64,000 bases of DNA from Adiantum capillus-veneris (lineage: Eukaryota; Streptophyta; Polypodiopsida; Polypodiales; Pteridaceae): NCBI GenBank assembly GCA_014529385.2, contig CM043960.1:118802043-118866042 (forward strand). Reading direction: 5' to 3'. Every line of letters begins with the position of its first letter. Positions within the stretch are counted from its first letter, which is position 1. The notes under the pieces are model-generated. The model was not told the DNA's origin. It searched no databases and saw only the letters and a program-made list of their open reading frames with translations. Below are positions 42,735 to 54,147 of this stretch, piece after piece. The translations under genes were made by a program, and so were the position numbers.

Positions 42735-44043
42735 AAGCTATCACTATGAATGAAGCATTAACCTCAATGTGTGTGCAAGGAATGGATAACTTCAAGCACT
42801 CCCAACACAAATAGCATGTAGATTACTAAACAACAACTCAAGATTTAGCCAAAATCACATCAAGCACTCTCACACACACATAAAAGATCTCTCTTAATTA
42901 ACATAAGTAAGAGGAGGGGAGTTACTAGCATAAACAATTTTCACTCTAGAGTGTGCAAAGAATAGAGTGAATGAATGATCTTTATGGGCTCATGATGAGT
43001 GATACAAAGACTCAATGAGGCTGAGGGAGACTTGAAATTACAAAGGGGGGGGGGGGCGGGGCTCTTTATATAGGCAAGAGAGTGATTAGGAGTGAGGTTA
43101 AGATCCAAGTGCAATTTGTACAAATGAAGCTTGATTAGGGACATTCCACCAATGAAGAAGCTCCCTCCAAGTGATTTGTTGACCTATTTGCAACTAATTG
43201 GCTCCATTATCACTTGTGCTGTCTTCACTCCTTCCTCCATAGCTTGAGTCCAAGAGCTTCCTTATTTTAAAATGTAAAGAATCTACATAAAATCAAGGCA
43301 TATCTAATAATAATAGAAAGGGGTTGAATGAAAACTTATGAATTACAACAAGATTAAGCATGATTTGAGAGGTGATTAGAAGAGAAATTTGTGATGGTTT
43401 TATGAGCTTGAGAGAGAGGAGGAAGGAGGGGAGGGTGAGAAGACTAGTGGCTGATTTTTAGAGAAGGACTCAATGTGGAAAAGGAAGGGTGTGTGTGTAA
43501 AGGTAGAGGGGGTGGTCTCCACCACAATTGAAAAAACTGGCGTCCGCCATTTTGGCCATATCTCCTAGACCGTAGATGCAAAAATTATTAAAAAAATATA
43601 GTTAGAATCTCCAGCTCATCAGCTACAACTTTGATGAAGACAACTTTTCTTGGATCGGAGTGGAAGTATTTTTTAAAAATCCAGCAAAATCATGTGTCTG
43701 TTTCCTTCCTTTACCAAGTCTTCCACCTGGGTCCCATATGTTTGAATCATCATATGGCTCCAAAGCCATGATGATATGAGCCCCTCATGACCCTTGAATC
43801 ATGGGTTCATGGCTCCACAAACACATCATATCTTTTCTTTTCACATTTACATATTTTTCCTTCCCTTTACCATTAGGTTCTACCTTTCACCTTCTGTGAA
43901 CTAGTCAAGGAAAAATTCCCATCAAATCATTTTTTTGAATTTTTCCAAGAGGTTGTTCTCACTCTTTCTTTTATTGTAAACCTCTAGAAGCAAGGAAAAC
44001 CAACAAGATATAGTAAACAAAAATTTGTGATAGGCTCGGATCA
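42560..44043 (-). repeat. Gypsy 3' LTR
   Basis: On the plus strand TGACGAAGG ... CTCGGATCA. Contains a (GA)n tract (42680-42731), a G12 run (43045-43056) and, in element sense, a TATA box (TATATAAAG, minus, near 43073-43065). It has 18 extra bases near 43120 relative to the other copy. Confidence 0.9.
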
Positions 44044-45190
44044 TAGCCCTCCCAAACCTGGCTAGGGGTATTTATGCCTCTAGCCCACTTTCTTTGATCT
44101 TGGGCTGACCTTATTCTGATGTGATAAAGCTTTAGACGCCATTCATTTGTCCGGGTCTTGTGCACTTTACCATCAATGTCTTGAAGTCTGTAAGAGCCAT
44201 TTTTGAACTTTTTGGTGACCAAGAACGGGCCTTCCCATCGAAAAAGAAACTTTCCATCCTTACGAGTGTCGAAGCGATTGTCATATCAAAGCACTAGAGA
44301 TCCCTTTTTGATGTCTTTAGATGCTAGCTTTTTGTTGAACTTTTCTCTGCGCTTCTCCGCTTCTTGAGAGTAGTGGTTGATGGCTTCTTCACGATCCAAT
44401 TGTAGCCTCTCTAGATCCATGATCCTTTGATGTACTTTCTCCTTTTGAGAGCCTACCTGGCTATCCAATATTCGAAGACTTGTTAACTTCACTTCAATGG
44501 GCAAAAGCGCCTCCTTTCCATAAACCAAATGAAAGGGTGTGTACCCTAATGCGGTTTTGAAGGAGGTTCTATGGGCCCATAGAGCTCCATTCAGGTGTTT
44601 GTCCCAATCTTGACACCTGGCATGTACCTGTTTGGTGAGAATTTTTCAAATGATTCCATTTACCTTTTCCACCAAGCCATTGCACTGAGGGTAGTAAGGA
44701 GTAGAGTGTTGATGCTGAATCTTTTGCATGAGTTCTCCTACCAAGTCTGCTCTAAACCCTGGTCCTCTATCAGATAGTATTTCAAGAGGGGTGCCAAACC
44801 AACAACAGATGTGGTCAAAGATGAACTGACTCACATCCTTAGCAGTAATTCTATTGGTCGGAATAACCTCAGCCCATCTAGTCATGTAGTCTACTCCCAT
44901 AATGATGTACTCTTTACCTGACTGAGTGCGTGGTAGAGGCCCTATGGCATCAATTCCCCACTTCTCAAAGGGCCCATATACCTTTATTGGGTTCTGAGGT
45001 TCAGCTATGAGCCGTCGTGGTCCTGCTTTCTGACATTCATCACATGTTTGACACCAATTTTTGACGTCACGATGAAGACTTGGCCAAGTAAACCCACCTT
45101 GTAGAACCTTTCTACTAGTGATGTCGTGTGCAAAGTGTCCTCCGCACACATCATCCTGACAAGATTTTTAAATCTCTTCAAAGGCACTCT
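43980..45190 (-). pseudogene. pol: Gypsy integrase
   Basis: The zinc finger (H-FA-H ... C-QT-C-DECQKAG, about 45140-45030) is in a new frame relative to the second RNase H. The catalytic triad follows: D in WGIDAIGPLP, D in LSDRGPGF (normally SDRG) and E in CNGLVEKVN (about 44665). A TGA follows VNGII at about 44643. The frame continues with HRTSFKTALGYTPFHLVYGK and the C-terminal EGPFLVTKKFKNGSYRL (about 44240-44190). A second TGA lies at about 44285 (SLVL*YDNRF, most simply TGG to TGA). The open end runs slightly into the LTR. It would insert the cDNA. Confidence 0.93.
44044..44060 (-). promoter_or_regulatory. Gypsy polypurine tract
   Basis: The minus strand reads CAGGTTTGGGAGGGCTA directly before the 3' LTR TGATCC. 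Confidence 0.7.
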
Positions 45191-45830
45191 CCTAAGCACA
45201 CCATCCTTACCAAGACAATACAAATTATCATTTACTATGCAATATGTGGTAGCCTTCCTAGCTAACCATCGCCTTTCCCCTGCATTCAAGTGTTTAGGAG
45301 CCTCTCCTTGCTCCAAAATGTGCATGATATCTTCTAAGTCCTCCTTGCCTTGCTGAAGTGGAAGTTTGATGGCCACTGCTCCCACTATTGACTCATTTAA
45401 CTTCGATGATGCTAGGTGGTCTGCATCCTTGTTCTGGTCTCTTGGCACATGATGTACTTGTGCCTCCCTAAATCTCCTCATAAGAGCTTTGGCTTCTCTC
45501 ATTTTAGTAGAGAGACTGGCATTTTTGCAAGCCCATGTACCTTGCATTTGCCTTACCAAAAGCATGGAGTCACCAAAAGCATTTAATCTCTCAATGGAAT
45601 TATCCAGGCACCAACAAAGGCCATGAATTAGAGCTTGATATTCTGCTTCATTGTTGGAGTGGACATCTTCTAGAGTGATCCCTTCACCATGGATACTCTC
45701 TCCCAATGGAGATAAGACCACGATGCCTGCAGCTGCCTTATCCTTGGTTCTCTTGTATGCTCCATCAATGTAGAGGCTATAAGCATTGACCAGAGCCTCT
45801 AGAGCTGGAGGTGGTGGTAGTCCTTTCTCT
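45191..45830 (-). pseudogene. pol: Second RNase H (archaeal-type) of gypsy
   Basis: Starts after a frame change near 45830 with LYIDGAYKRTKDKAAAGIVV (about 45785-45730). It contains HSNNEAEYQALIHGL (about 45660-45615), then FGDSMLLVRQMQGTW and HHVPRDQNKDADHLA (about 45455-45410). The D...E...D set fits RNase H. This extra domain behind the reverse-transcriptase RNase H is known from Tat-lineage plant elements. A linker with GERRWLARKA-TYCIVNDNLY (about 45280-45220) leads to the integrase. Confidence 0.88.
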
Positions 45831-47223
45831 TCAAATGGAAAACTTTTTCATAGCACTTGTTTGTTAAAATGTCGGCTAAGCATGCTCGAGTTGTTCTTTC
45901 AACCTGTATTGTATAATCAAACTCTTGAAGTCGCACCACCCACTTTGCTATTTTGTCATAGATTTCCATATGTTGTAGTGCATAGGGAAACATATCCTCC
46001 ACAGTGATAATTACAAACCTCTTTGGTAGCAAGTATGGCCGAAATTTGGTTACCGCAAACATGAGGGCTAACACTAGCTGTTCCATCAGGGTGTAGGCCT
46101 TCTCTTTGTTTTCCATGAGGCGGCTAGCAAAATACACAGGCCTCATAAAGGATGTTTTTGGATCTTTTTGCAGGAGGGCAGCACCAATGGCTTCTTCTTC
46201 CACACTAGGGTTTACAAAGAATGTTTCTTCCCAACAAGGTTGGAGGATTACATGGAGTGACCCTAACATTTTTTTTATCTCTCTAAAATGCCCATCACTT
46301 TCTTTGCTCCAAATAAGCGTCTCTTGACGAGTCAATTGTTGTAGAGGAAATATCACTTGGGAGAGTAAGTGTATGAATCTACTCAAATATCTTAGCTTTT
46401 GCAAGAAAGAGATTAATTGTTTGATGGAAGTTGGGGAAGGTAGATTTAGCAATGTTTCTATCTTTTCAGGATCTACCTCGATTCCATCAATGGACACTAC
46501 ATGCCCCAATAGTGTAACCTTGCTTTCCCCAATGTGACATTTGTCCTTGTTGAGTTGTCCACTGAGCTTAGCTAAACGAGTAAATCCTTCATCAATCTTG
46601 CCGAGATGCATACTTTTGGAGCTGTGAATACAAAAGTCATCTATGAAAACCCTTATGGACTTACCAAAGTAAGGTTGGAAGACCATATTCATGAATCGTT
46701 GAAAGGTGGCTGGAGCGTTGGTGAGACCAAAAGGCATGACTCGAAATGCAAAACAACCCCATGGTGTGATGAAAGTAGTCTTTTTTTTGTCCTCCTCTGT
46801 AATGCGTATTTGAAGGTAGCCGGAGTAGCCATCACACACTGTGTATCGCTCATGGCCTGCTACTTCATTTAGAATCTCATCTTGAAATGGGAGAGGGAAG
46901 TGGTCCCTTTTTGTTGCAGCATTTAGTGGCTTGTAATCCACGCAGACTTGCCATTTACCATTCTTCTTTGGCCTCACCACTACTGGGGAGACCCATTCTG
47001 AATCTTCTACTGGGTATATGAATCTTGCTTCTAAGAGTCTCTTCACCTCGGACAATAGTGCATTTTGTTGCACAACTCCTAATCTTCTTAGTTTTTGTAC
47101 TACTAGCTTGCTCCCTTCTTTTAGATGGATATGATGCTTCACTGCAGTGACACCTGTAATGTGAGTGTAATCAGAAATAAACAATGATGCATGATTCTTG
47201 AGAACATTTACATAACCCTCCCT
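45799..47223 (-). pseudogene. pol: Gypsy reverse transcriptase and first RNase H
   Basis: A 461-codon open frame. Reverse-transcriptase motifs: WVSPVVVRPKKNGKWQVCVD (about 46985), GHERYTVCDGYSGYLQI (motif A with D), LTNAPATFQRFMN, and the catalytic FIDDF (about 46648-46634; usually YLDDI or YIDDI), then LLGHVVS. The RNase H starts near 46220. FFVNPSVEEEAIGAALLQ has Asn-Pro where the first catalytic Asp is usual. RPVYFASRLM and KFRPYLLPKRF follow. The frame ends in a TAG at about 45799, a product of the shift before the second RNase H. Confidence 0.93.
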
Positions 47224-47916
47224 TTATTCTTCCTTTATATCCTTGGATAACATCTTCTCTAAGCTGGCATCCCACACATTCTCCATTTGGATCCTTGGGT
47301 TGTCTTGTGATGAGGTAGTTTCCTTTATGGTGACGCCCATGACTTCGAGAGTGCTATCACTCTCTTCACTTGAACTCTCTTCCTCGTCCATGGATGAGGA
47401 GCATCCACTTGAGCTCCACTCATCAGCTGACGTCTCTAGTTCAAGGTTCTCTTGTCGCCCATCCTTCAAGTTATAAACCACCTTTCGACTATGGCCACCC
47501 ACACAAGGCCTCAACTCCAAGTCTCCTGTTGCCCAATCTTGCCTAGCTCCTATACCCATGAGCCAAGGTCGTCCTAAAATAAGGGGGTATCCTTCTCCCT
47601 TCATTGGCATCACATAAGCATCAACCTCTGTAGTGATTCCAAAAACAGAAACTCTCAAAGCTTTCACTACACCCACACAAGTGACATAGACATTATTGGC
47701 CATTTTTGCCCTAAAGTTTGATGATTCCATTACCTCTAAACCCAATTGATGCATTAGCTTTTCTTTCATGACACAAACCTCTGCTCCACTGTCAATGTAA
47801 GTTTTTGGAATCCGTTGTCCCTTGATTTGAGCCTCCACCAAAGGCACTATATCCTTGAGACCATAGGCTTTGATTACACTTACTAGCTTACTTCGCTTTG
47901 CCCTTGTGCTCACCAT
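47224..47916 (-). pseudogene. pol: Gypsy aspartic protease
   Basis: A 230-codon open frame in phase with the reverse transcriptase. The active-site TYIDSGAEVCVM lies at about 47800-47765, and the C-terminal LILGRPWL at about 47605-47580. An acidic Ser-rich tail (SSSGCSSSMDEEESSSEESD) follows. It would cleave the polyprotein in the particle. The frame ends at a stop at 47224, 40 bases before the next open stretch. Confidence 0.93.
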
Positions 47917-47919
47917 TTT

Positions 47920-49252
47920 TTACCACTGTCGTCGCAGCTTTGGGGAGATATGAAGTAGTTGTGGCCAAGTAATCTTTGTTCCTTGAGAACTCACATCAAC
48001 TGTCAAGTCATAAGGTTGTGTCCGAGATCCCATAGGGAAATCAGAGATGTCAATTTGAGACCTAGTACGGGTCTTTCTCTTCTTAGCTTCATCTTTAGTT
48101 TCCCGAGATGTACTTGCTTCATTGCTTGTTTCTTTACTTACTTCATCTTGGACACGCACACGCTTCATCTTGTTTCTTTACTTACTTCATCTTGGACACG
48201 CACACACTTGATAGTCATTGTAGCCACTTCATCTATCTTCATCTTCCCTTTAGCTATTTCTTCTTGGTTGCTTCTGCCCTTGACGACCTCCTCCATCCTT
48301 ATGATGCTCACATTTGGTTGAGTAGTAGGGGCTTGAGCTTGAGCACGAGGTGGCTGCAAAATTTGAGGTTGCGGTTGCTCTTGTGCTTGAGCTCTAGCAC
48401 GGGGAGGACTTACTTGTTGTCGAGGACCTCTAACAGGGTAGTCATATCTTCTGGGATGAGGGAAATTATACATGCCGTGACCATTTTCCCCACAATTGTA
48501 ACACAACATTTCCCTTGCTTGACGTCGTATTGGTGACCCATTCCCACCATTCCCCTCAATAGGCCTTCTTGCACCCTGCACAAGATTTACTCTCAAACCC
48601 TCTAGTTGGTTTGTGAGATTGTTTATTTGTTGGAACATATCTTCTTGTTGACCTCTATTGAGGTCTGGTGCATTAGGCACATTTGGAGGTACGTGAGAAG
48701 CTTCCATAGTTGTGATATCGCCTCCCAAAGCTAGCTGGCCAGCTTGGGCTTGATAGAGAATCTTTCGATTCTTTTCCCTAGCAATCCTTAAGGCATCTTC
48801 AAAAGTATTTGGAATTTTGCTCTTACCTTCTCCCTTAGCAAGGGGTACAAACCTGAGATAAATCAATCCTTTTGGAGGCAATTGGGAGCTCGCTCACCAG
48901 GGTTTAGTGAATCTGACCATTGCCCCCAAAGTTTTAGAAAACCTTCCTCATAGGTTGCATAACCATGAGGGTCAACTTGATGAAGGGCCAGAAGCCGTTG
49001 CCATAGTTCTTCTGCCGAATTGGCTCGTTGAAATCTTCGTAGGAAAGCCGCCTTCAATCCCTCCCATTCAGCTCTTTGGGTTGGATCTAGAGCTTGGAAC
49101 CATACCCTAGCTTCTTCTTTGAGCACCAAAGGAAAAGCTCTCAATTTCAATGCTTTGTCATTCCTCCCAGAGACAAGAAAAGCCATCTCCAAGTTATCCA
49201 AAAAATCCCCAGCATTTTCCCCACTACGCCCAAAAAAATTAGGGAAAGCCAT
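47920..49252 (-). pseudogene. gag: Gypsy gag
   Basis: The start is placed at 49252 (MAFPNFFGRSGENAGDFLDN), matching gag openings of this lineage. The retrotransposon gag domain continues with EEARVWFQAL and LKAAFLRRFQ (about 49110-49020). Frame changes occur near 48860-48830 and near 48170. The zinc knuckle C-YN-C-GENG-H-GMYN-F (about 48510-48465) has Phe for the last Cys. A Pro/Gln/Ala-rich stretch follows. A short tandem duplication (RVQDEVSKET encoded twice, about 48210-48120) lies near the end. Confidence 0.9.
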
Positions 49253-49274
49253 GATAGGATGGGTTGCCTTCCTC

Positions 49275-50159
49275 TCAATACAGCACAAAGATGAAAACGT
49301 CTAGGCCCAAATCATATCTTATTAAGGGTAGAATAAATGGATTGATAGATGCATTAATCTCAGCTAGACGGCGAGGGCCTAGTAAATTCCTTATGACGTT
49401 TTGGAACCTAAGCTTTGTGCTAGCTATTATATGCACAGTTTGTCTAGCAAGAGGTTGGATAGGTCCATATAAATCCCTATGATTCATGGAGTGTGATTAA
49501 AGCAAGATGAAGATGTGAACATCAAAAGATACATTATACTCCAAAATAGGAAATATTATAGGGTCAGGGGACAACAATATCTCTCTCAACCTCTTAGCTC
49601 CAAAATAGAAGACCAATCTTTGTTGGAAAAAAATCTTTCTATCAATGCGCACATTCACCCTAATATTCTGAACTGATTGAAATTTGTAGAAAATGGGATT
49701 ATTCATTTGTGCATTAACTACAAACTTCCATGAAGCACTTCATTGAAGTTCAGCTCTCTTGGATCCCACCATTTGAGAGCTGCGAAGAATTTGCTCACCA
49801 GTGATTAGCTTAGCTTTGGTGTGACCATCTTCAGTTGTGTAGAGTTCATAGGGTTAAATGGCTACCTTCTCAACCACCTTGAGCCTTCTTGCTAGTAGTA
49901 GTTGGAGTGCATCACCATATGTAGCCTCTTGCCAATACTGCACACCATTGATGTGTAGTTCCCCCTCCAAAAACTTGTTAATACCTGATTTTGAGAGTGC
50001 TTTCACCACCTGAAGTCGAGGCTTCAAAGGAAGTGTCTTCACACTAGCCACGAAGCACTCAACACAATGCTTTGACCTAGGGACTTGATGACTACAAGAT
50101 TTTCCTTGAAGCAAAGAAGGGTGTATGTAGTTAACTCTCTTTACCTGCATACGTGCCAT
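49275..50159 (-). pseudogene. Upstream ORF of gypsy element (unknown protein, internally repeated)
   Basis: One frame of 294 codons from MARMQVKRVNYIHPSLL at 50159 (an in-frame TGA lies just upstream) to DVFIFVLY at 49278. Stops at about 49854 (TAA), 49735 (TGA) and 49497 (TAA) break it, but there is no frameshift. The second half holds two similar units: FGAKRLREILLSPDPIIFPI...FDVHIFIL (about 49610-49500) and LGPRRLAEINASINPFILPL...LDVFIFVL (about 49380-49278). Ogre-type Tat elements are known to carry an extra ORF before gag; this occupies that place. I recognise no domain. A relic of the same protein is at 2033-2497. Confidence 0.6.
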
Positions 50160-50271
50160 TTGTCAATAAAGAAGCTTCTTCTCTCGAGCTTCTGGGGAAG
50201 ACCATAGTGGAATTCTTGGAGAATTTGATGGACCTTCCTTCATAGGATTGGCAGAGCGCTGCTTGAGAACT

Positions 50272-50293
50272 CCTCAGTGGGGGCGGCAATTTA
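50272..50293 (-). promoter_or_regulatory. Probable gypsy primer-binding site (degenerate)
   Basis: Next to the 5' LTR the minus strand reads TAAATTGCCGCCCCCACTGA. It resembles GGCGCCC-type gypsy primer sites but cannot be matched exactly to one tRNA. Confidence 0.45.
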
Positions 50294-50407
50294 TGACGAA
50301 GGAAATTTGGAATGGCGGCCTCTACACCAAAACAAACTCCATTGCGCCACAAGGGAAATGAGATGAGGGCACCACCTAGTCTTGAAAGCGTGGACTAGGA
50401 CTGCTAC

Positions 50408-50457
<50 letters not shown>

Positions 50458-51754
50458 AGAGAGAGAGAGAGAGCTATCACTATGAATGAAGCATTAACCT
50501 CAATGTGTGTACAAGGAATGGATAACTTCAAGCACTCCCAACACAAATAGCATGTAGATTACTAAACAACAACTCAAGATTTAACCAAAATCACATCAAG
50601 CACTCTCACACACACATAAAAGATCTCTCTTAATTAACACAAGTAAGAGGAGGGCAGTTACTAGCATAAACAATTTGCACTCTAGAATGTGAAAAGAATA
50701 GAGTGAATGAATGAGCTTTATGGGCTCATGATGAGTGATACAAAGACTCAATGAGGCTGAGGGAGACTTGAAATTACAAAGGGAGGGGCCTCTTTATATA
50801 GGCAAGAGAGTGATTAGGAGTGAGGTTAAGATCCAAGTGCAATTTGTGGGACATTCCACCAATGAAGAAGCTCCTTCCAAGTGATTTGTTGACCTATTTG
50901 CAACTAATTGGCTCCATCATCACTTGTGTTGTCTTCACTCCTTCCTCCATAGCTTGAGTCCAAGAGCTTCCTTATTTTAAAATGTAAAGAATCTACATAA
51001 AATCAAGGCATATCTAATAATAATAGAAAGGGGTTGAATGAAAACTTATGAATTACAACAAGATTAAGCATGATTTGAGAGGTGATTAGAAGAGGAATTT
51101 GTGATGGTTTTATGAGCTTGAGAGAGAGGAGGAAGGAGGGGAGGGTGAGAAGACTAATGGCTGATTTTTAGAGAAGGACTCAATGTGGAAAAGGAAGGGT
51201 GTGTGTGTAAAGGTAGAGGGGGTGGTCTCCACCACAGTTGAAATAACTGGCCTCCGCCATTTTGGCCATATCTCCTAGATCGTAGATGCAAAAATTATAT
51301 TAAAAAAAAAGGTCAAAATCTCCAGCTCATGAGCTACAACTAAAATGAAGACAAATTTTCTTGGATCGGAGTGGAAGTATTTTTTTAAAATCCAGCAAAA
51401 TCATGTGTCTGTTTCCTTCCTTTACCAAGTCTTCCACCTGGGTCCCATATGTTTGAATCATCATATGGCTCCAAAGCCATGATGATATGAGCCCCTCATG
51501 ACCCTTGAATCATGGGTGCATGGCTCCACAAACACATCATATCTTTTCTTTTCACATTTACATATTTTTCCTTCCCTTTACCATTAGGTTCTACCTTTCA
51601 CCTCCTGTGAACTAGTCAAGGAAAAATTCCCATCAAATCATTTTTTTGAATTTTTCCAAGAGGTTGTTCTCACTCTTTCTTTTATTGTAAACCTCTAGAA
51701 GCAAGTAAAACCAACAAAATATAGTAAACAAAAATTTGTGATAGGCTTGGATTA
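50294..51754 (-). repeat. Gypsy 5' LTR
   Basis: Paired with 42560-44043. It contains a longer, interrupted (GA)n tract (50410-50473). The outer end reads TTGGATTA where the other copy has TCGGATCA, so the terminal CA has decayed to TA. Confidence 0.9.
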
Positions 51755-54053
51755 GTGGCAGAGGAAACTGGGATGACTTGGTCTAACAAACAAAGTGACT
51801 CAAGTTTCAGGGTAGCCATGCTGGACATAATCTACATGAGCAATGACTTGGTCATTGATTACTAGCAGGTAAGCTGCACTAAGGAAAATTCCATTATGAT
51901 GTATGATCATGCTCTTGTCGTTTTTTATCTCCAATAGGATGAATGTAGCTATAAAGCAGGTTGGTCTCATTTGGATCAATCCCTTCTGTCATTAGCAGTT
52001 GTCAAAGAAAAAATAAAGGTCATTTTTTATGACTTCTTCTCAGGTAACACCTCTGCGTTTAAAACTTGGGATCATGTTGTCAAGCAAACTCAAAAGCTTT
52101 TAAATGATTACAAAGATAAGGCTAGAGGAATTAGGAGTAGAAGAAGAATGATGATAAGGAGTCAAATTCATAAATTAGATGTTGACCAAGTCCCTGGGGG
52201 AGTCCTCCTAGTCCCCAACTAGAAGAGCTGAAAGCCAATCTTAGAGATGAAGAGCTTCTATCTACTAAGGCCTCAATCTTATGGACAAGCGACTTTGGGT
52301 TGGAAAGATAGATAGACCTAATAAACACATGTTTTCTCTCTTACAAAAGAAAAAGGCTAAGGATTTTATACCCTTATTGAAAAATAAAAATGGGTTTATT
52401 GTGTGCGCTTATGAGCATAAGTTGAAGGTTACTGAATCCTTCTTTTCTGATATCTTTTCTTCCCCTCCAAAGAGGGGCTATGCATTCCATTGTACGCTCT
52501 ACTATTGCTAGGATAAGGAAGAAAATAGTACCTGTGCAAGTAGCTCATTGGATGGATTAGCCCTTCACAGAGGGTGAGATTAAAGATGTTATAGATTCCT
52601 TAAAGGATGGAGAATCACCTAGTATTGATGGTATTCCAAATGAGTTCTTCAAACTTTATAAAGACTTTCTTGTCCCTCATCTCTTGTCCATATGGTTTGA
52701 GGCCAATAGATTAGGAGCTCTGTCCACCTCTATGAATACTGGAATGATTAGGCTCATTCACTAAAGGGGCACTAATGAGGACCTAGGGAATTGGAGACCA
52801 ACCTCCTGTCTGACTTCTATCTACAAAGTGTTCTCTTTGTCTTTAGCTAGAAGGTTAAGTTCTCTCATGCATCAGATAATTCTTCCAGAGCAAAAAGGTT
52901 TCATAAAGGGAAGATTTATATTGGATGCCATAATCAATTTGTGGGAAGCTATAGACCTTATTCAGGACAGTGAACATGATTTTGACAAGGCATATGACAT
53001 GATGGAATGGGATTTTATTTTCCAATCTCTGCATGATATTGGCTTTGGAAGGAATTTTATAAAGTTCATCCAGATTCTTTTTGGCAATGCTTATGCAAGA
53101 GTCTCTATTAATGGTGATCTCTCAGATATCTTCCCTTTGAGGAGATCCATAAGACAGGGCTTCCCTATAGCACCTCTTCTGTATGCTATTTTCTTTGACT
53201 CTCTTGGTTGGTTGGTGCAGGATGCTTTGGAAAAAGGGATGATGAAAGGGATTAGAATTCCAAGGTCCACCTAAAGATCTAGTGCTTCAACAATTTGCTA
53301 ATGACACTAACTCTCTAATGTCCAATGCCAGTGCAACAGTAGAATGCTTGGACACCTTTTGTATGGCAAGTGGCTCTACCATCAATCACAACAAGGCATC
53401 CAAGGGACATACCCCTCAAGTATTTATTGAAGCTGGATGTAATAAAATTAGGGATGGCCAGGTCTTCAAACTCTTGGGAATCCCAATGGGATTCAGGATC
53501 ACTTATGCTCAAAGATGGGAGTGGGTCATGGACAAATTTAGACATAAACTCAGTAAATGGAAGTACCATCAGTCTTATGTATCATCGAGGGCCTTTATTC
53601 TCAATCATTTGCTTCCCTCCCTAATCTATTTTTTGTCCTGTTTGGTGCCCAACAAAATATTAGCTGAATCAGGTGTTTACATTAGCAAGATCTTTCCTAT
53701 GGGGATGAGATATAGATCATCCAAAGATACCTAAAGTTCCTTGGGACAAATGTTGTCTTACCAAAGAGAAAGGAGGGCTAGGCATTCTCAATCTCTCCCA
53801 TATTTCAATCAGACTGGCAGTTAACTGGATATACAGAGCTTCAGATTCAGAAGATTACTGGGCCCTACTTCTCAAAAGGGATGTGCAAAAATTCAAGCTG
53901 CAGAAATACAAAGCTTGGTCTAATCTTGGCCACCTATGAAAATGTATTTGTCTCTTCCATATAGAGATGTTTCAGATGGCAACATGGAACAAAATTGTAC
54001 CACAATTCTTCCATCTTTCTAGATTCAAGATGAAAGAGGCTATGTCTATGTAA
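51755..54053 (+). pseudogene. LINE-A copy 2 ORF2, endonuclease end and reverse transcriptase
   Basis: It resumes at the residues matching DDTGMTWSNKQ of copy 1. Downstream are a linker, then ILPEQKGFIKGRFILDAI (52882-52935), motif A missing about eight residues (HDFDKAYDMMEW; copy 1 has FFKIDFDKAYDRMEW), and SIRQGFPIAPLLYA. The catalytic box reads QQFANDTNSLM (53289-53321) where copy 1 has QQFADDTNSLM. After YKAWSNL (about 53915-53935) roughly 280 codons are deleted. The final residues (MATWNKIVPQFFHLSRF, near 53975-54025) match the end of copy 1. Stop at 54051. Confidence 0.88.
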
Positions 54054-54147
54054 TCTTGTTGTCTTGGGGATTACCCACCCCCTAACTGTGGGTACTTTGC
54101 AATTCTCTTTTATCCTTATTTTAGTCGGTTTCTACTCTTTCAAAACA

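Larger units (their letters stand above)
42560..51754 (-). mobile_element. Full-length Ty3/gypsy element, Tat-like (dual RNase H)
   Basis: A 9.2-kb element with LTRs of 1484 and 1461 bp (about 3% different by eye) lies on the minus strand inside LINE-A copy 2. GTGG flanks both sides (42556-42559 and 51755-51758), possibly a 5-bp duplication with one mismatch. Order: 5' LTR, upstream ORF, gag, protease, reverse transcriptase, RNase H, second (archaeal-type) RNase H, integrase, polypurine tract, 3' LTR. Integrase after RNase H defines gypsy. The second RNase H marks the Tat lineage of plants. Frameshifts at gag, before the second RNase H and before integrase, plus scattered stops, inactivate it. 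Confidence 0.95.
37290..54147 (+). mobile_element. LINE-A copy 2, split by two LTR elements
   Basis: Pieces at 37290-37698, 41227-42559 and 51755-54147 together follow LINE-A copy 1 (minus, 60893-56780): ORF1 with DUF4283 and CCHC, ORF2 with endonuclease and reverse transcriptase, a deleted C-terminus and the same 3' UTR (ACCCCCTAACTGTGGGT, about 54077, versus CCCTTCCTGTGGGT). Copia-2 sits in ORF1 and the gypsy in the endonuclease. The end is placed at the short A-run near 54142-54147. Confidence 0.88.

Noticed and set aside
42552-51750. CTTGG as the gypsy target duplication.
   Set aside because: It occurs on both sides but would give LTR ends without TG...CA. Ends at 42560 and 51754 give canonical termini in at least one copy and place the polypurine tract next to the LTR, leaving GTGG as the flanking repeat.
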